A stretch of 64,000 bases of DNA, taken from the NCBI RefSeq assembly GCF_047948215.1, contig NC_134456.1:84584515-84648514 (forward strand), written 5' to 3'. How positions within the stretch are numbered: the first letter of the stretch is position 1; each line of letters begins with the position of its first letter. The notes beneath the pieces were generated by a model. It did not search any database, was not told where the DNA came from, and saw nothing but the letters and a program-made list of their open reading frames with translations. Of the stretch, positions 22,895 to 34,339 are shown in pieces. Made by a program: the position numbers and the translations under genes. The DNA is from Lycorma delicatula (taxonomy: Eukaryota; Arthropoda; Insecta; Hemiptera; Fulgoridae).

Positions 22895-24440
22895 ATCGAC
22901 AAGTGATTTTTTTTTTTTTTACTGATCACCAAAATTCCCCTTTTATATTTCTGCATGCAGGATGATACTAAAATATGGAAACGGCTTCATTTTTCAAAAT
23001 TGAAAGATACTTGGCGGTAGAAACAAGTGCGGATCTATACAGTTACAAAATTCCTACTTTATGATTTGAAATTATCTGCCGTAACTTGTTTTCTAAACAG
23101 GAAGGTGGAAATATGATATATGTCTTTGATGCAAAACATTTTATGAGTAAAACCATTAGGTTTTAAAATCGGCGTAAGTGTAGAAGCACGGTAAGTACAA
23201 ATAACGGTAACTCTACCTATTCGTATCAAAAATACGCTAGTAATAAATAAAACAAGAAAACAGAATTAAGAAAAAAAGCTTTTATTAACAGAGATCAGTG
23301 AAATTTCATGTAAGAAAGTATTGACAACACATTTTTGTAAAAGAACCCACTTTAAAAATGTTTTATAGTTGTAACGCAATAATAAAAAGTTTCTAAACGC
23401 ACTGGATACACAGTGACAAAAATTATATAAAAATTTATTACAATTTCGCCGCAACAACACCGCTCCCACTACCACTATCCTTACTCATCTCACTATTTCC
23501 ATCTCTCTGCGGGTGGGCGTAATTGATGTGCGTCTGTAAGACAGATAGATAGAGAGAGAGAGAGAGAGAGAAAGAGTGAGAGAGAGTGAGAGAAAGAGTG
23601 AGAGAGAGTGAGAGATAGACTAAGGGATCAAGGATGCTTCGAGTATCGCACGATGTAACTTTAGTAAACTCATTATCATGCCTTCTCATGAACGGCAAAT
23701 TACAACAAAAAATTATTAAATTATTCTACAACCAACTAACTAAACAAGAAAATTTAACATAAGTTCTCTGACCAGAGAACTCGCTCATTGAAATTAATAT
23801 ATAAAAAGAAACGTAATCGACGATAGATTCACCCAGTGTCAAAAATAAACTTGTTGTACGACTATTATCACTAACCATAGCACCATTTCTACGGGCAACG
23901 GACAACACTGACTAAGGGCCATCGTGAAGGAAGTCCCATTATATCCCCTACTTTAAAATTGTTTTCAAAGTATTTTAAAGATCGTTCAAACATAAACTTG
24001 CAAAAACATTTACATAACAGTATGTACAAAAAGAGCTCCGAGATTTTCAAGAAAAATATTATGAAAGATTATTTCAGATAGGTCATTCCGCCTAATAGTA
24101 AGCAACATCACCGTATGATTTCATGAAAAAATTTAAAAACACAGAGGCCGTAACCGAATCACAAATACGCGAACAAACGAAACGCGAAAAGGTCGGTTAA
24201 AACAGTTGAGCTCGACTCATTCGCTCAATAAAATACTACATACAAAGAACACACTACGAAAAAATTGCACTTCCAACGAAAAATTAGAATGTATAAAATA
24301 AAAACAAATCAAAATTACGGCGCTTGAATATTCGTCCAGAAGCGACATACGCTGCAGAATGTTTGACAATAATCAATATGAGCCTTTTAAAAGAAAGATT
24401 TTTAAGGGAAATATTTCATATTATAAAGGATGACATGCCT
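22895..24440. other. No gene recognised
   Basis: AT-rich, with a GA-rich tandem tract at 23543-23617. Open frames over that tract are simple-sequence artefacts. Confidence 0.5.
23543..23617. repeat. GA-rich micro/minisatellite
   Basis: Starts as a pure (GA)n run and continues as repeats of an AGAGTGAGAGAGAGTGAG-like unit, evidence of slippage and higher-order duplication. Confidence 0.9.
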
Positions 24441-24450
24441 ATTATGTATA

Positions 24451-25050
24451 TATATTAGTCGCCCCAACTGACCAGAACCTAGATCCTCGGGGCTCAGGTC
24501 AGTCCATGCGAATCCCGGAGCCAACTCAGGAGCTCCTGGGGCTAAGAGGCATAGCCAACATACGGCCCGCGACAAATTTTTCAATCTTAGTTTTTTTTTA
24601 TAAGCAACTGAATAACAGAAAATAGGGAAATTTAAAAATAATGCCAAGAAATATTTTTTAGTAATCTTCAGCTCAACTTATATTTTTGAACAAACGTTTT
24701 CTTTAATGAATCTAAATAAAAGTACAACAAATTACATAATAAAATTTTGTTTACTTAAATGATTTGCTTTTGTATTTAACATTTTTTTAATTTTAATATT
24801 TCCTTCGGCCCGTGAAAAACGTTTTCTTTCCAATTCGGCTCGGAGGCAAAAACTGTTGGCCACGCTTGGCCTACCTCATGGCCGCAAAGCTCGCTTCGCT
24901 CGCCACTCCCAATTTGCCAGAGGGACCTGCACCCCTGAACACCCACAGAGCTTGTTTTGATCGCCATTCCCATCTACACAGAGGGCTCCACCCCTGCACC
25001 CTCACAATGTACGTTATCCTCATAGTTTTAAGAATAATACCGATAAATAA
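24451..25050. repeat. GC-richer repeat-like block, possibly hAT-derived
   Basis: Markedly richer in G+C than its flanks. CATAGCCAACATACGGCCCG (near 24550) and CTGTTGGCCACGCTTGGCC (near 24855) look like opposed, diverged copies of the GGCCAAC/GGCCCG blocks common in hAT elements. Open frames on both strands here are composition artefacts. Class uncertain. Confidence 0.35.
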
Positions 25051-25139
25051 TAATATAGTATTCATGCTTTATAGAAACCTGAAAAAGGAACTAGATTTAA
25101 ATTATTTTAAAAAGGAACTAAACTAAATTAGCCTTCAAC

Positions 25140-25330
25140 CTACTAACAAACACCCCGTTTGAATTTCGAAAATCGGACAATTGTTTACAGAGATATTATA
25201 AGAGAACTCCATTGTACCTCTCAAAACAGCGCTCCACGGACACCCCGTTTGTTACCTGTTGATGGTGACGATTGGTCTACCCTCCCACCAGGTGCTCGCA
25301 TAACTAACCAATCTAGTTTCACAGGCAGTC
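25140..25330. other. GC-richer short block, unidentified
   Basis: ACACCCCGTTTG occurs twice (near 25150 and 25238), and a pyrimidine-rich block with CCCTCCCACC follows. No function assigned. Confidence 0.25.
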
Positions 25331-25558
25331 CCCACGGGAAGCCCATTATTGTTAAACAGGAAATTTTTAAATTCATTCAATATTATTTTCTTTAACGTAA
25401 ATTTAATTTTATTATTTTTGTAACATTATTCTTTCGATCGATTCGAATCACTCAGTTTAAATTTAGATCACACAGTGATAGAGACACACAGTTCATTAAT
25501 GGAATTCAACCGGCAAATTTCTACTACTACATAATCTACAAAAAAACTATAATCTATA

Positions 25559-25639
25559 AAAAAACGACTCGATCAATCGCAACCAAATTTTTACTCACGT
25601 TTCTTGGCAAAACTGAGAAGATTTTTTATATATATTTCA

Positions 25640-25672
<33 letters not shown>

Positions 25673-25708
25673 ATAAAAATTTTGTTGCGATTGATCGAGT
25701 ATTTTTTC
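25559..25708. mobile_element. Short foldback / MITE-like inverted repeat
   Basis: Two arms of about 30-35 bp are nearly perfect inverted complements: ACTCGATCAATCGCAAC at 25567-25583 and GTTGCGATTGATCGAGT at 25684-25700. They enclose about 80 bp of AT-rich sequence with a (TA)n tract. No coding. Target duplication not resolved because the flanks are A/T runs. Confidence 0.6.
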
Positions 25709-25774
25709 CACATCCTCTTTCTATAATAGTATGTATACTCTATCCCTCAAAAATACCATAACAGAAATTTAAAG

Positions 25775-26150
25775 AATAAATGTACAAGAGAAGACTTTCT
25801 TAGAACACATTTTAAGAATGAATAAAAATAGGATTTCCAAGAAAATCCTGTTTTATATAAAAAGAAAAACTACAAGCGTTATAATAAACTTAAGAAATAC
25901 TTAAAGCAGGAACAGAGATTCCGGAATTAAAAAATCGGATGGAAAACTAAAAGTAATCTTCGAAAATAAGGAAGGTTTTCTACGAAGGATGCTTCAATAC
26001 AAAAAAAAAGGAGTTGTAATAGAATAGGAAACAGACCAATTTAAAAAGTACTGTCATGAAAGGACGGAGAGCCAAGTTAAAAAGTGTTCAATGTGGTCCA
26101 TAGTTGATCGAAATGGGAAAAGAACAAGAAAGTGATCCCAAGTTTCAACC
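25775..26150 (+). pseudogene. LINE ORF2 C-terminal remnant (probable)
   Basis: The plus strand translates, with stops and shifts, to the basic region typical of the end of AP-endonuclease LINE proteins: HFKNE...FQENPVLYKKKNYKRYNKLKK, then IPELKNRMENLKVIFENKEGF. A poly-T-rich tract follows at 26159-26195. There are no reverse transcriptase motifs, so the assignment rests on pattern resemblance only. Confidence 0.4.
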
Positions 26151-26199
26151 CCGCATTATCTGTTTTTTTGTTTTTTTTTTTTTTGTTTTTTTTATAACA

Positions 26200-27120
26200 A
26201 ACATCTGTTTTATCTTGTTAATGCAACTACTGTACTTCGGTTAAGAGCTACTACTATGTCATTTAAATTTGAATTACTTCCAAAACATTTAAACCTGTTC
26301 TTACAAATGGATTTTATTACCCATTTGGAGTAATTTTATTTTCAATTTATAACATCTTCAATAAAGAGAAGGTAAATACGAAGGAACGGTAATAATAAAA
26401 AAAAATGGTTCTGATTTTTCTTTATTATGGTTTATTTTTCGTAAAAAATTAAGAATTAGAGTACAATGAAATTAAAATAATCCAATGGGGATTTAGAAAC
26501 TAAATATAATATGTTAAAAGCACTGAATAACTATATTTAAAAGATAACTTGGATTTACAACGTTATAGGAATATTTTTTTTTTTTTAATTTTCATAAATA
26601 TAACTCAACCGATTTACAATTTTAAATAACAGAATAAAAGGACTCCAGATAAAAGTATCCTCGTAAAAAGGATAACCACCACAAAGTGCAACATAACTAC
26701 CCCCATTAAATTCAGTGATACATTTTATCGTGACAGGAAAAAAAATTAAACTAAGTAATTAAAGCGCTAAACGCCATTCCAAATGAGGTTATTGGTGGTT
26801 CCGGCCGAACGAAAACTACAACGTGTACTGAGGAAGTACAAAAAAAAACGTTATGCAATTAAATAACAATCAGACATGATCGAGCACGGTAACGAATTCT
26901 AATTAAAACTGAGAAAATTCGTTTGATTATTACTACGTCGTTAATGATTTATCTTTTATGAAAGTATTTGTCGACGTAAATTCAAATCTTGATCTGAAAT
27001 ACAGTTAAGTAATGTTAATTTAGTAAACGTGATTTCAAACACGTAAATGGCAATATTAAAAACTATCAGTATTTAAAATATATATATATTTTTTTTTAAG
27101 AATAATTTTTACTATATTAA
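26200..27120. other. AT-rich stretch, no gene recognised
   Basis: Nothing coding or repeated is visible apart from short homopolymer runs. Confidence 0.5.
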
Positions 27121-27121
27121 G

Positions 27122-27123
<2 letters not shown>

Positions 27124-27159
<36 letters not shown>
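27124..27159. repeat. (TA)n microsatellite
   Basis: Eighteen perfect TA units. Confidence 0.95.
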
Positions 27160-27163
<4 letters not shown>

Positions 27164-28009
27164 ACAGCTGATGAATATTGATGCCAGTTCTGCTACATAC
27201 GTAACATACCAATGAATCATTGTCAATCGTTGTGGAAAAAAATCACCATAATTATGCAAACACCCACGAGAACTGCACTACACTTGAAGTGCCAGTCTTC
27301 CAATCAGTTTGAAGTTTATTATCTCACTTTGGAACAGTAAAAAACATTTAACGCGATCTTAGTTTAATTTCCATCACTGTTCTACTAACCTATAAAGTTC
27401 CAATGAAATTTTTTAACAAAAAAAAAACCAAAATACATTTTCTGATTACAATAGTATACAAAATTTTGTCAAGAACAAATACATGTGGTTTCTATATACA
27501 TTTTTTTTTCTCTCATGTATGTATGGAACGTTCCTTGTTTGTTCCCTTTTCTAGTTTTGGCGGCGAAAGGAATATGAAAGCGGTTTAGTTGTTTTTTCAG
27601 TAGTGATCAGATGATGGCGGATAAGCAAGGGCTCTGATTGACAAAGCTGTCCAAACAGCTGATTGCCAGCTGTTTGTTTCGCAAGTGCAAAAGAGAAGAT
27701 AATTAGTAAAAACTAATTATGTGTTTGTTGCTGTGTACAAAGAAACTTAAATTAAGCACCGTTGGACTGTAGTGTTTTTAAACGGACATTTTAAGTTATT
27801 ACCTAATAATGCTAAAAAATATTATTATCTTTGTTGACATTATTTGGTTAAACCGAAGACGGTTTTTATGCACACTGCGCTTAAAAACCATTTACCATAT
27901 TCTTAAAAAACTGTAAAATTAAATTATTATCCTGCTTCCAGCTATTCTATTTGATTAATTTTTTCGGTTCTTTTATTTTACAGAAAACTTATATAATAAT
28001 GCATAATGA

Positions 28010-28965
28010 CTTCAAGAATTTCTTTGTATTTGAAGATGGATTTGTTTTTTGTAACAATGTGTTGTCTGTAACGGAATCAAATGATTACGAGTAGAAAACA
28101 GAGGAGTAATGTTTCTTTATCGATTCGTCTAAAGCTAATCTGAAAGTCGTGCTTCTGCACATCGGGAATGAGTTTTCATCAGTGTCACTAGCTTACGCAA
28201 CAGATCTGAAAGAGACTTAAATGAGCAAAAAACTTGTACTTGATAAAATAAAGTATGAAGAATTCAGTGGAATATCTGTGGTGACTTGAAAAGTAATTGC
28301 TCTGTTGCTAGTTCTTCAACTTGCTTTTACCAAATACTGTTGTTTTCTTTGCGAGTGTGACAGCAGAAACCGAAAAAAGCATTACGTACAGAAAGAGTGG
28401 CAAACCGAACAGCAATAACTCCAAAAAAGAAAAATGTTGTTAATGCACCACTTGAATAAAAAAAAAGTGATTTATCTCCATTCCATATAAAGCAGGGGCT
28501 TATGAAAAACTTTGTGAAAACAATGAATCGAAGTGGACTTGGATTTCCTTACTTAAAATATAAGTTTCAGAAAATCAGTGAAGCAAAACTGAAAGAAGGA
28601 ATCTTCGTAGGACCACAAATTAAAGATTTATTTAAAGATGAACACTTCCAGAGAAAGTTAAATGAGGTGGAGAAAGCTGCAAGGAAATTTTTTTAAAAGC
28701 ATTTGTCATAACTTCTTAGGAAACCAAAAATCCGATAATTACAAAGAAATACCGGGTAGCTTTTAAAATGTTATAAAATGATGGGATGCAATACGTCACT
28801 GAAAATTCACTTCTTGGACTGGCACTTGGGATTTCTTTCCACCAAATCATGGAGTAGTCAATCATAAAAATTGCGAACGGTTTCATCAGCATATTTTGGA
28901 TAAGGAACAGCGGTACTAGAGAGAGCGGGATCTCAACATGCTAGCTGATAATAATTTTTAAGACT
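28010..28965 (+). pseudogene. Pseudogene of a conserved multicopy arthropod protein of unknown function
   Basis: Translated pieces in successive frames match, from memory, a protein present in many copies in insect gene sets and usually left uncharacterised. Landmarks in order: DGFVFCNNV, FIDSSKANLKVVLLHIGNEF, LDKIKYEEF, a cysteine block FTKYCCFLCECDSRNRKKHY (28325-28385), VQKEW, then the longest open piece at 28502-28696 with LKEGIFVGPQIKDLFKDEHF, and finally MGCNTSLKIHFLDWHLGF and HASLADNN-like sequence near 28945. There are at least six stops or frame changes, so no protein is made. The cysteine block could bind zinc. Multicopy status suggests an origin in a mobile element, which is inference. 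Not resolved: whether introns were present, and where the 5' end lies. Confidence 0.7.
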
Positions 28966-29496
28966 GTCAGATTCTTAAAAAAAAAAGAAAAGAAAAAAGA
29001 TTTTGCGATCTTCAATTATAAAAATTAGAAATCCTAATAAAATTCTAAGAACGAGAAAAGTAATTAAAAATCAGCAATTTAACTCTCGCGAATGAGATTT
29101 CGCACCTCTAAGCCAAAACAGTGAATCTGAATAAATTCAACTAATTTTCCCCAACTTTTCCACCCGGAACCCAGAATTACAAAACCAACATAGAAAAAAC
29201 TAAATTCACCATAAATAAAAAAAAAACTACTGAAATAGGCCAACAAAATTTTCAAATTAAGACGATATTGCGATCAAAATACATGATAGAAATATTATGA
29301 CGCTCTGATTAAGTTGTGTATTCGATACGATGTAATATTATACGGAGTAGGCATGTCAAAAACCAATACTACTGGTATTGAAGTAGCGATGAAAAAAATT
29401 ATTACCAGTGGGTTTCAGAAATTCTCAATATTCACAGAGTATATTTCTGAAAAAGCTTTAATATAATACCTATAAAGCATTTTTATATTTATAATT

Positions 29497-30171
29497 ACTT
29501 CCTTGTACGAAGTAAAGGAAGTAATTATAAATATATTGTGATCGCGAAAAATTTCAACGGAAATATCCATTTTGACCAGTTTCGGCGTGACGTATGTACG
29601 TATCTTGCGTAACTCAAAAACGATTAGCCGTAGGATGTTGAAATTTTGGATTCAGGACTGTTGTAACATCTATTTGTGCACGTCCCATTTTGATTGCAAT
29701 TGACTGAACCAAAAGTGTCCAAAAAAAAGGCCAAAATAAGTTTGGATTTTGGACTTTTTCTTAACTGCAGTAATAAGCCTTCACTGCAACTTTTTCAACG
29801 ATATATCCATAAGTTATACTTATTTTCATTGCTTCCACAGTTATAGCCAAATAAATGTTTAATGAAATATTTGGATCTACAACGGGAAGGCCCATCAGTT
29901 CGAATTGGGTTGTAACTCTTTTTTTTTTTAATTTTTTTTTTAAGTTAAATATATTGATTTATTAATAATTATTAACCTCTGATTAGAAAAAGGTTTTTTA
30001 CAATAAATAATAATTCAATAATAACATTAAAAAAAATATATATATATATATGAAAAAATAACAGAAATTATTAATGAAATAACATCTTATTTACTTTTAA
30101 TTTTTTTTTAAATGTGTATATGTAATTTAATAGGCGTACAAGGAAGTCAGTCATATGGTGTCCACATCTGA
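29497..30171 (+). repeat. Repeat A, copy 2
   Basis: Full-length copy with the ACTTCCTTGTACG start and the GTACAAGGAAGT plus hairpin end. Its left boundary lies inside a perfect 21-nt inverted duplication (29484-29504 and 29515-29535) not present in other copies. Its right end lies about 30 bp from the 3' end of the LINE that follows. Confidence 0.8.
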
Positions 30172-30199
30172 TTTTTTTTTTCATAGGTGTACAGAATTT

Positions 30200-31645
30200 T
30201 TTTTAGTTATCAATTTAGTCGACTTGTTTGATGCTATTCTCAGTTACCTAATGTTTTCTGTTACTCTTTTAACCTCGAAATCATTAATTATCCGATTAAA
30301 TATTCCAATCTCTTTCTTATTTTAGTTTTTATTTTATACAAGCCTCTCTTCTAAATTAACCTTTCTATCGACGTGGAACATTTCTTTACAAGATTTTACT
30401 ACAAATTTCTTTCCTCCCCTATTCGTTATCTGATCAGCCTGGCGGCAGGTCCCTTACACCACACCTATCTCTATCCGTTTCTGTCCCAAGCCTACTCCTT
30501 CTTCCCCTTGTATTTTCCAATCTTCATCTCATCTATTACCTTCATCCTTCTCCTTCGTCGCTTCCTTTCTCCTACAGATACGGTCGTTAAGCTTCCACTT
30601 CTTCTCATTTAATATCCTAAGTAGTTTCCTTTCCTTTAGTGTACTTCACGCATTCCCTATTTCCTGTTAATTACTTCCTCATTCTTCACTTTACCCGTTC
30701 TTACTTTTCTCACTCTTCTCCATTTTCACATCTCAATCCGGTTCCTTTTCCCTCATCGTCCATGTTTCACTTCCATGTAACAAGACACTTCCATACGTAG
30801 GTTTGGCTAACGTCTTCCTTAACTCCGAGTCCAGACTTTTAGCAAATAGTAATTAGTTCTTTTTACTTTTGACTTCCTTTGCATTCGCTATCCTTCCTTT
30901 TATTTCCATGGCATTCTTCCACTCTTCTATCACCGTAGTCCCCTATTTTTTTTTACTTGTTTTTATTCTTTCTTCACTGGTCCTTATCGCTAAACCTTCT
31001 TTGTTATTCACTTCCATTACTTTACTTTTTCCTGTATTTATTTTCATTCCTTCAACCGATCCTGTTAACAATCTATGAAGCGCCTGGTGTGTCATCAGCT
31101 AGATAACCCTATCATCAGAAAACCTCAAGCATCTTATTGTTCTTCCACCACAGTAATTCCTTCTTCTCATCGCTTATCGTAATTCGGTATAAATGTTGAA
31201 CAGTGTTTGTGAAAGGCAGTATCCTTGAGCCTAACACCTCAACACTCGATCTAAAGCCATCCACTCAATAATATTATAATTTACTTCATTTCATCACTGC
31301 TGTTTGTCTCTTGTATAATTCCGTAATCAACTTTCTGTCTTTCCATTCCACTTTAACTCGTCTTAATACCGCTTTTAATTTTTAATCGGATCGACCCACT
31401 TTTTTCAACATCACTGCAAAGCCCTTTATTCTTTTCTTTTCTGCGTTTCCTACGCTGGTTTTACTAGAACAAAGCTGTACGCAAATATTATAAACGATTT
31501 CTTTCTAATTTCTATATTTACGTTTGTTTTACGCAAGGATTTACTTTCTGTGAATAAGCTCCCCTTGTTTGAATTCAATTCTTTTGATGCCTGTATTAGT
31601 TCGTTAAAAAGAACCTCCCTCTTCTCGAACATTTTCTTCATTTAA
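30200..31645 (-). pseudogene. LINE reverse transcriptase remnant, same group as 18320-19510
   Basis: Minus strand. Decayed reverse transcriptase pieces are visible: VEWKDRKLITELYKRQTAV near 31360-31300, then RFSDDRVI near 31130-31110 (motif C with both Asp kept, first residues changed). Further on are INTGKSKVMEVN near 31045-31010 and YGSVLLHGSETWTM near 30795-30755. The 3' terminal block (GCATCAAACAAGTCGACTAAA in its own sense) matches the tail of the 18 kb copy. Many stops. The plus-strand open frames in this stretch (for example 30373-30612 and 30869-31078) are pyrimidine-rich shadows of this gene. Confidence 0.75.
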
Positions 31646-31649
31646 TTCT

Positions 31650-34230
31650 TCAATTTTAATATAAAATATATATACATATATATAAAAAAAAAAAAACAAG
31701 GACGGAAGGAAATCTTAAGCTCGTTCCATCCGTACAATTAAGTCCTTTTATACATAAAGGACCTTACTGCTGAAAAAAAAATTAGTAAGATGATATAAAT
31801 TAATTCTTTTTCATTATCAGATCACGCCAAAATCCGTAGATAAATGTACGATGGGGTTTATCACAAGTAATATAGTAATATTATGCGAGTACAATATCAC
31901 ACGTAATATTGTTTTAGATTCAAACATATTAATAAAAAGTAATTGTATTTTTATCACTAATACATACTAACACAATAAATATACCTCCAGAGGGTATAAT
32001 AATTTATACATATCTTTAAAAAAAAAGAAAAAGTTTTCAATTTTAACAAAAACCAAGGTACAACAATAATAATGAAGTATTAAATGGAGCAAGCATCACA
32101 TCAATACAGCTCACTGTTACGAGGGTATTTCAACGAAGTAATGCAAGAAGCTTGAACACCAGTTAATTATTCAGTTTTTCGTAGAGCAGTAATACTGAGT
32201 TAAGATGTACTAAGTACACACTGGCGGTAGTTGTATCGCATAATAACAAAGGCCATAATCACCAGAAGAACCGGTCTGACCCTTTTAACAATACAACGTA
32301 TGAATACAATGAGATAAGAAAATAATTTAACGGTTATCCCATTCCGCTTGCCAAATTAAGTTTCTTAAAAGTAAAAGATTTCAGGTAAATACTACGTAAA
32401 AATGATCAAATTTATGAATGCAACCTGCACACAAATCAGACAGATATTTTTGAATTTAATATTTTCATAAAAATTACGTCCGTAAACGAAAAAAAAAATG
32501 TAGGGTAGTTATAAAAAGCCGCCTGCATAGAGTTGCATAATTTTCCTGTCTTTGCCCTTCACCGATTTATTATTTCAAATAAGCTATACGATTTGACTTA
32601 TTATGCAATATTTAGAGTGAAGTTAAGAAAAAATCAAAACGTTCATTAAAAAGATTTGGCTCTGGTTTGTACCCTAAGACTTTTTTTTTACCTTAAGCAG
32701 TCAGTATTAATAAAAGTATAACTGGGAAAAGTAAGTACAATTTGTTAAAAGTTCTTGGTAAAGGTTATCCCTCTGATCCAACGACAATTTTATCAAAAAA
32801 TTTTAAATGTTTTTAATATAACTGCTGAAACAAAACTCAAAATTTTCAATAAAAAAATTTAAGTCCCATTTGACTTGCCCTACAGCTCGATAGTTAGATT
32901 ATATAACATTTTTAATAACAGCTACAACTTGAAAAATCAGATAAAAGTAACAGAAATCATTATAAAAAATTAAAATCCTTAAGTCAAGAGCCATTGGACC
33001 TCCTTTTTTTAAAAATAAAAATTCATCGTATACATTAATACTAGATACATATTGATTTTTAATCTTGAAAATTAATATCACAAAAATGTTAATTTATTAC
33101 GTATTTCATCCAGCACGCTTGTTTTTTGGGGGCTTAAAACTTTTTATAAAAGTAATTATTTAATTCAATCGGACCTATTGGAATAGATGTTTGCTAATAG
33201 TTGTGGCAAATTTCTAATTCTTTCATTAACAAATTTACGAGATATGAAGAAAAACTGTTTAGAAATAATGTTGCCAAACAATTTTTGAATGTTTTGGAAC
33301 AGCTTCCCCACTACTAAATTCGATCTACATAAAACTTTAGAATTTTAAATAATTTCTTAAGTATCTTGCTAGAGTCCCATTTACTACTACCACTATACAA
33401 AAATTAAAAACAGCGAAAAGTACCTCTCCATATTTAATGCCATCAATGCCGCATATATAGAATTTTTTTAAGCCGTTTTCATCAGTACAGCGAACGTGAA
33501 CTACAAATTAACGCACATATCTGACGAGCGATAACCGGCAGGAAGTATGCGCGAATAAAACCGTTAAATAAAAACCCTGTTATCGGTGTCAGGAAATGAG
33601 TTTCGAAATCGATTAATCTAATTTCGTTAAAAGAAACTACGTGGTCGGCAAGGTACCGCCGCTATAACAGAGTATTCGGCGGGATCTGCCGTCAATCACG
33701 CGAGGTGTTTTATTTGCTGTTGTTGACCGAAGTGATAATTCGTTACCGCCAATAATAATAGATTTGATGGTTCCTTAATTATTTCAGATCCGAGGCCGGC
33801 CTAAACGAGATACGAAATTTGAACCGTAATCATATATTCAACACTATTATTCGCAAGAAATCCGATTACTTAAACGTATACCCGGATTGTTGAAAGGCTG
33901 TGGGAAGTATCGAAAAAATTCATCGTAAACGTGATACGTCGAGAAATTTATTAGGTGGTCATTTATGCGAATTTCTCTGGCACCAGAAACTAGAAATAGA
34001 GGTGGGAATCCGTTGCAGTCCAATCTGGAACCGTTGCCGCATTTTAGTCTGAATAATAAATTGTTTTTCTACGTAAAATAAATATTACTTTCAAGGTATA
34101 ATAATTTTTTTTTTTATAAATACGTCACTAATATTATACGCGACATAAAAATAAAATATCGTATGATCATTTAGAAAATAAACATCACAAAAATTCATTG
34201 ATAAAAAATGGCGGGAGGATAACGGAGGAC
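31650..34230. other. AT-rich stretch; GC-richer patch at 33490-34030
   Basis: 31.65-33.4 kb holds nothing recognisable. 33490-34030 is less AT-rich, with CCGCCGCTATAACAGAG and GGCCGGCCTAAACG blocks, but no frame is open across it and no repeat partner was found. It could be a fragment of an old element or a host regulatory region. Confidence 0.4.
33432..33530 (+). repeat. Old repeat D fragment
   Basis: Shares ATCAATGCCGCATATA with 19686-19805 and a similar block at 46027-46050. Confidence 0.35.
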
Positions 34231-34234
34231 TACT

Positions 34235-34335
34235 TAAATATTTCAGTGTGAAAAATGCTAACTGCGATAGCATAACTGAGATAGGAACCCTGAACCTACA
34301 GTATCAGAGGCAGAGTCGCTACCGCTTTGTCACGG
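34235..34335 (-). mobile_element. tRNA-like SINE-2 fragment
   Basis: Minus strand. GTGACAAAGCGGTAGCGACT forms an A-box-like start, followed by GGTTCAGGGTTCC and then GTTAGCATTTTTCACAC. It keeps both promoter-like boxes, so it is the best of the three SINE-2 fragments. Not a functional tRNA: stems are unpaired. Confidence 0.5.
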
Positions 34336-34339
34336 AATA

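Noticed and set aside
23438..23698. Ser/Leu-rich minus-strand protein
   Set aside because: The frame reads through a GA-rich microsatellite.
24812..25126. 104-codon plus-strand frame
   Set aside because: Overlaps equally long minus frames in a GC-rich repeat-like block; composition artefact.
30373..31078. Plus-strand open frames rich in Phe, Ser and Leu, membrane-protein-like
   Set aside because: They lie antisense to a recognisable LINE reverse transcriptase and their hydrophobic look comes from its purine-rich coding strand.
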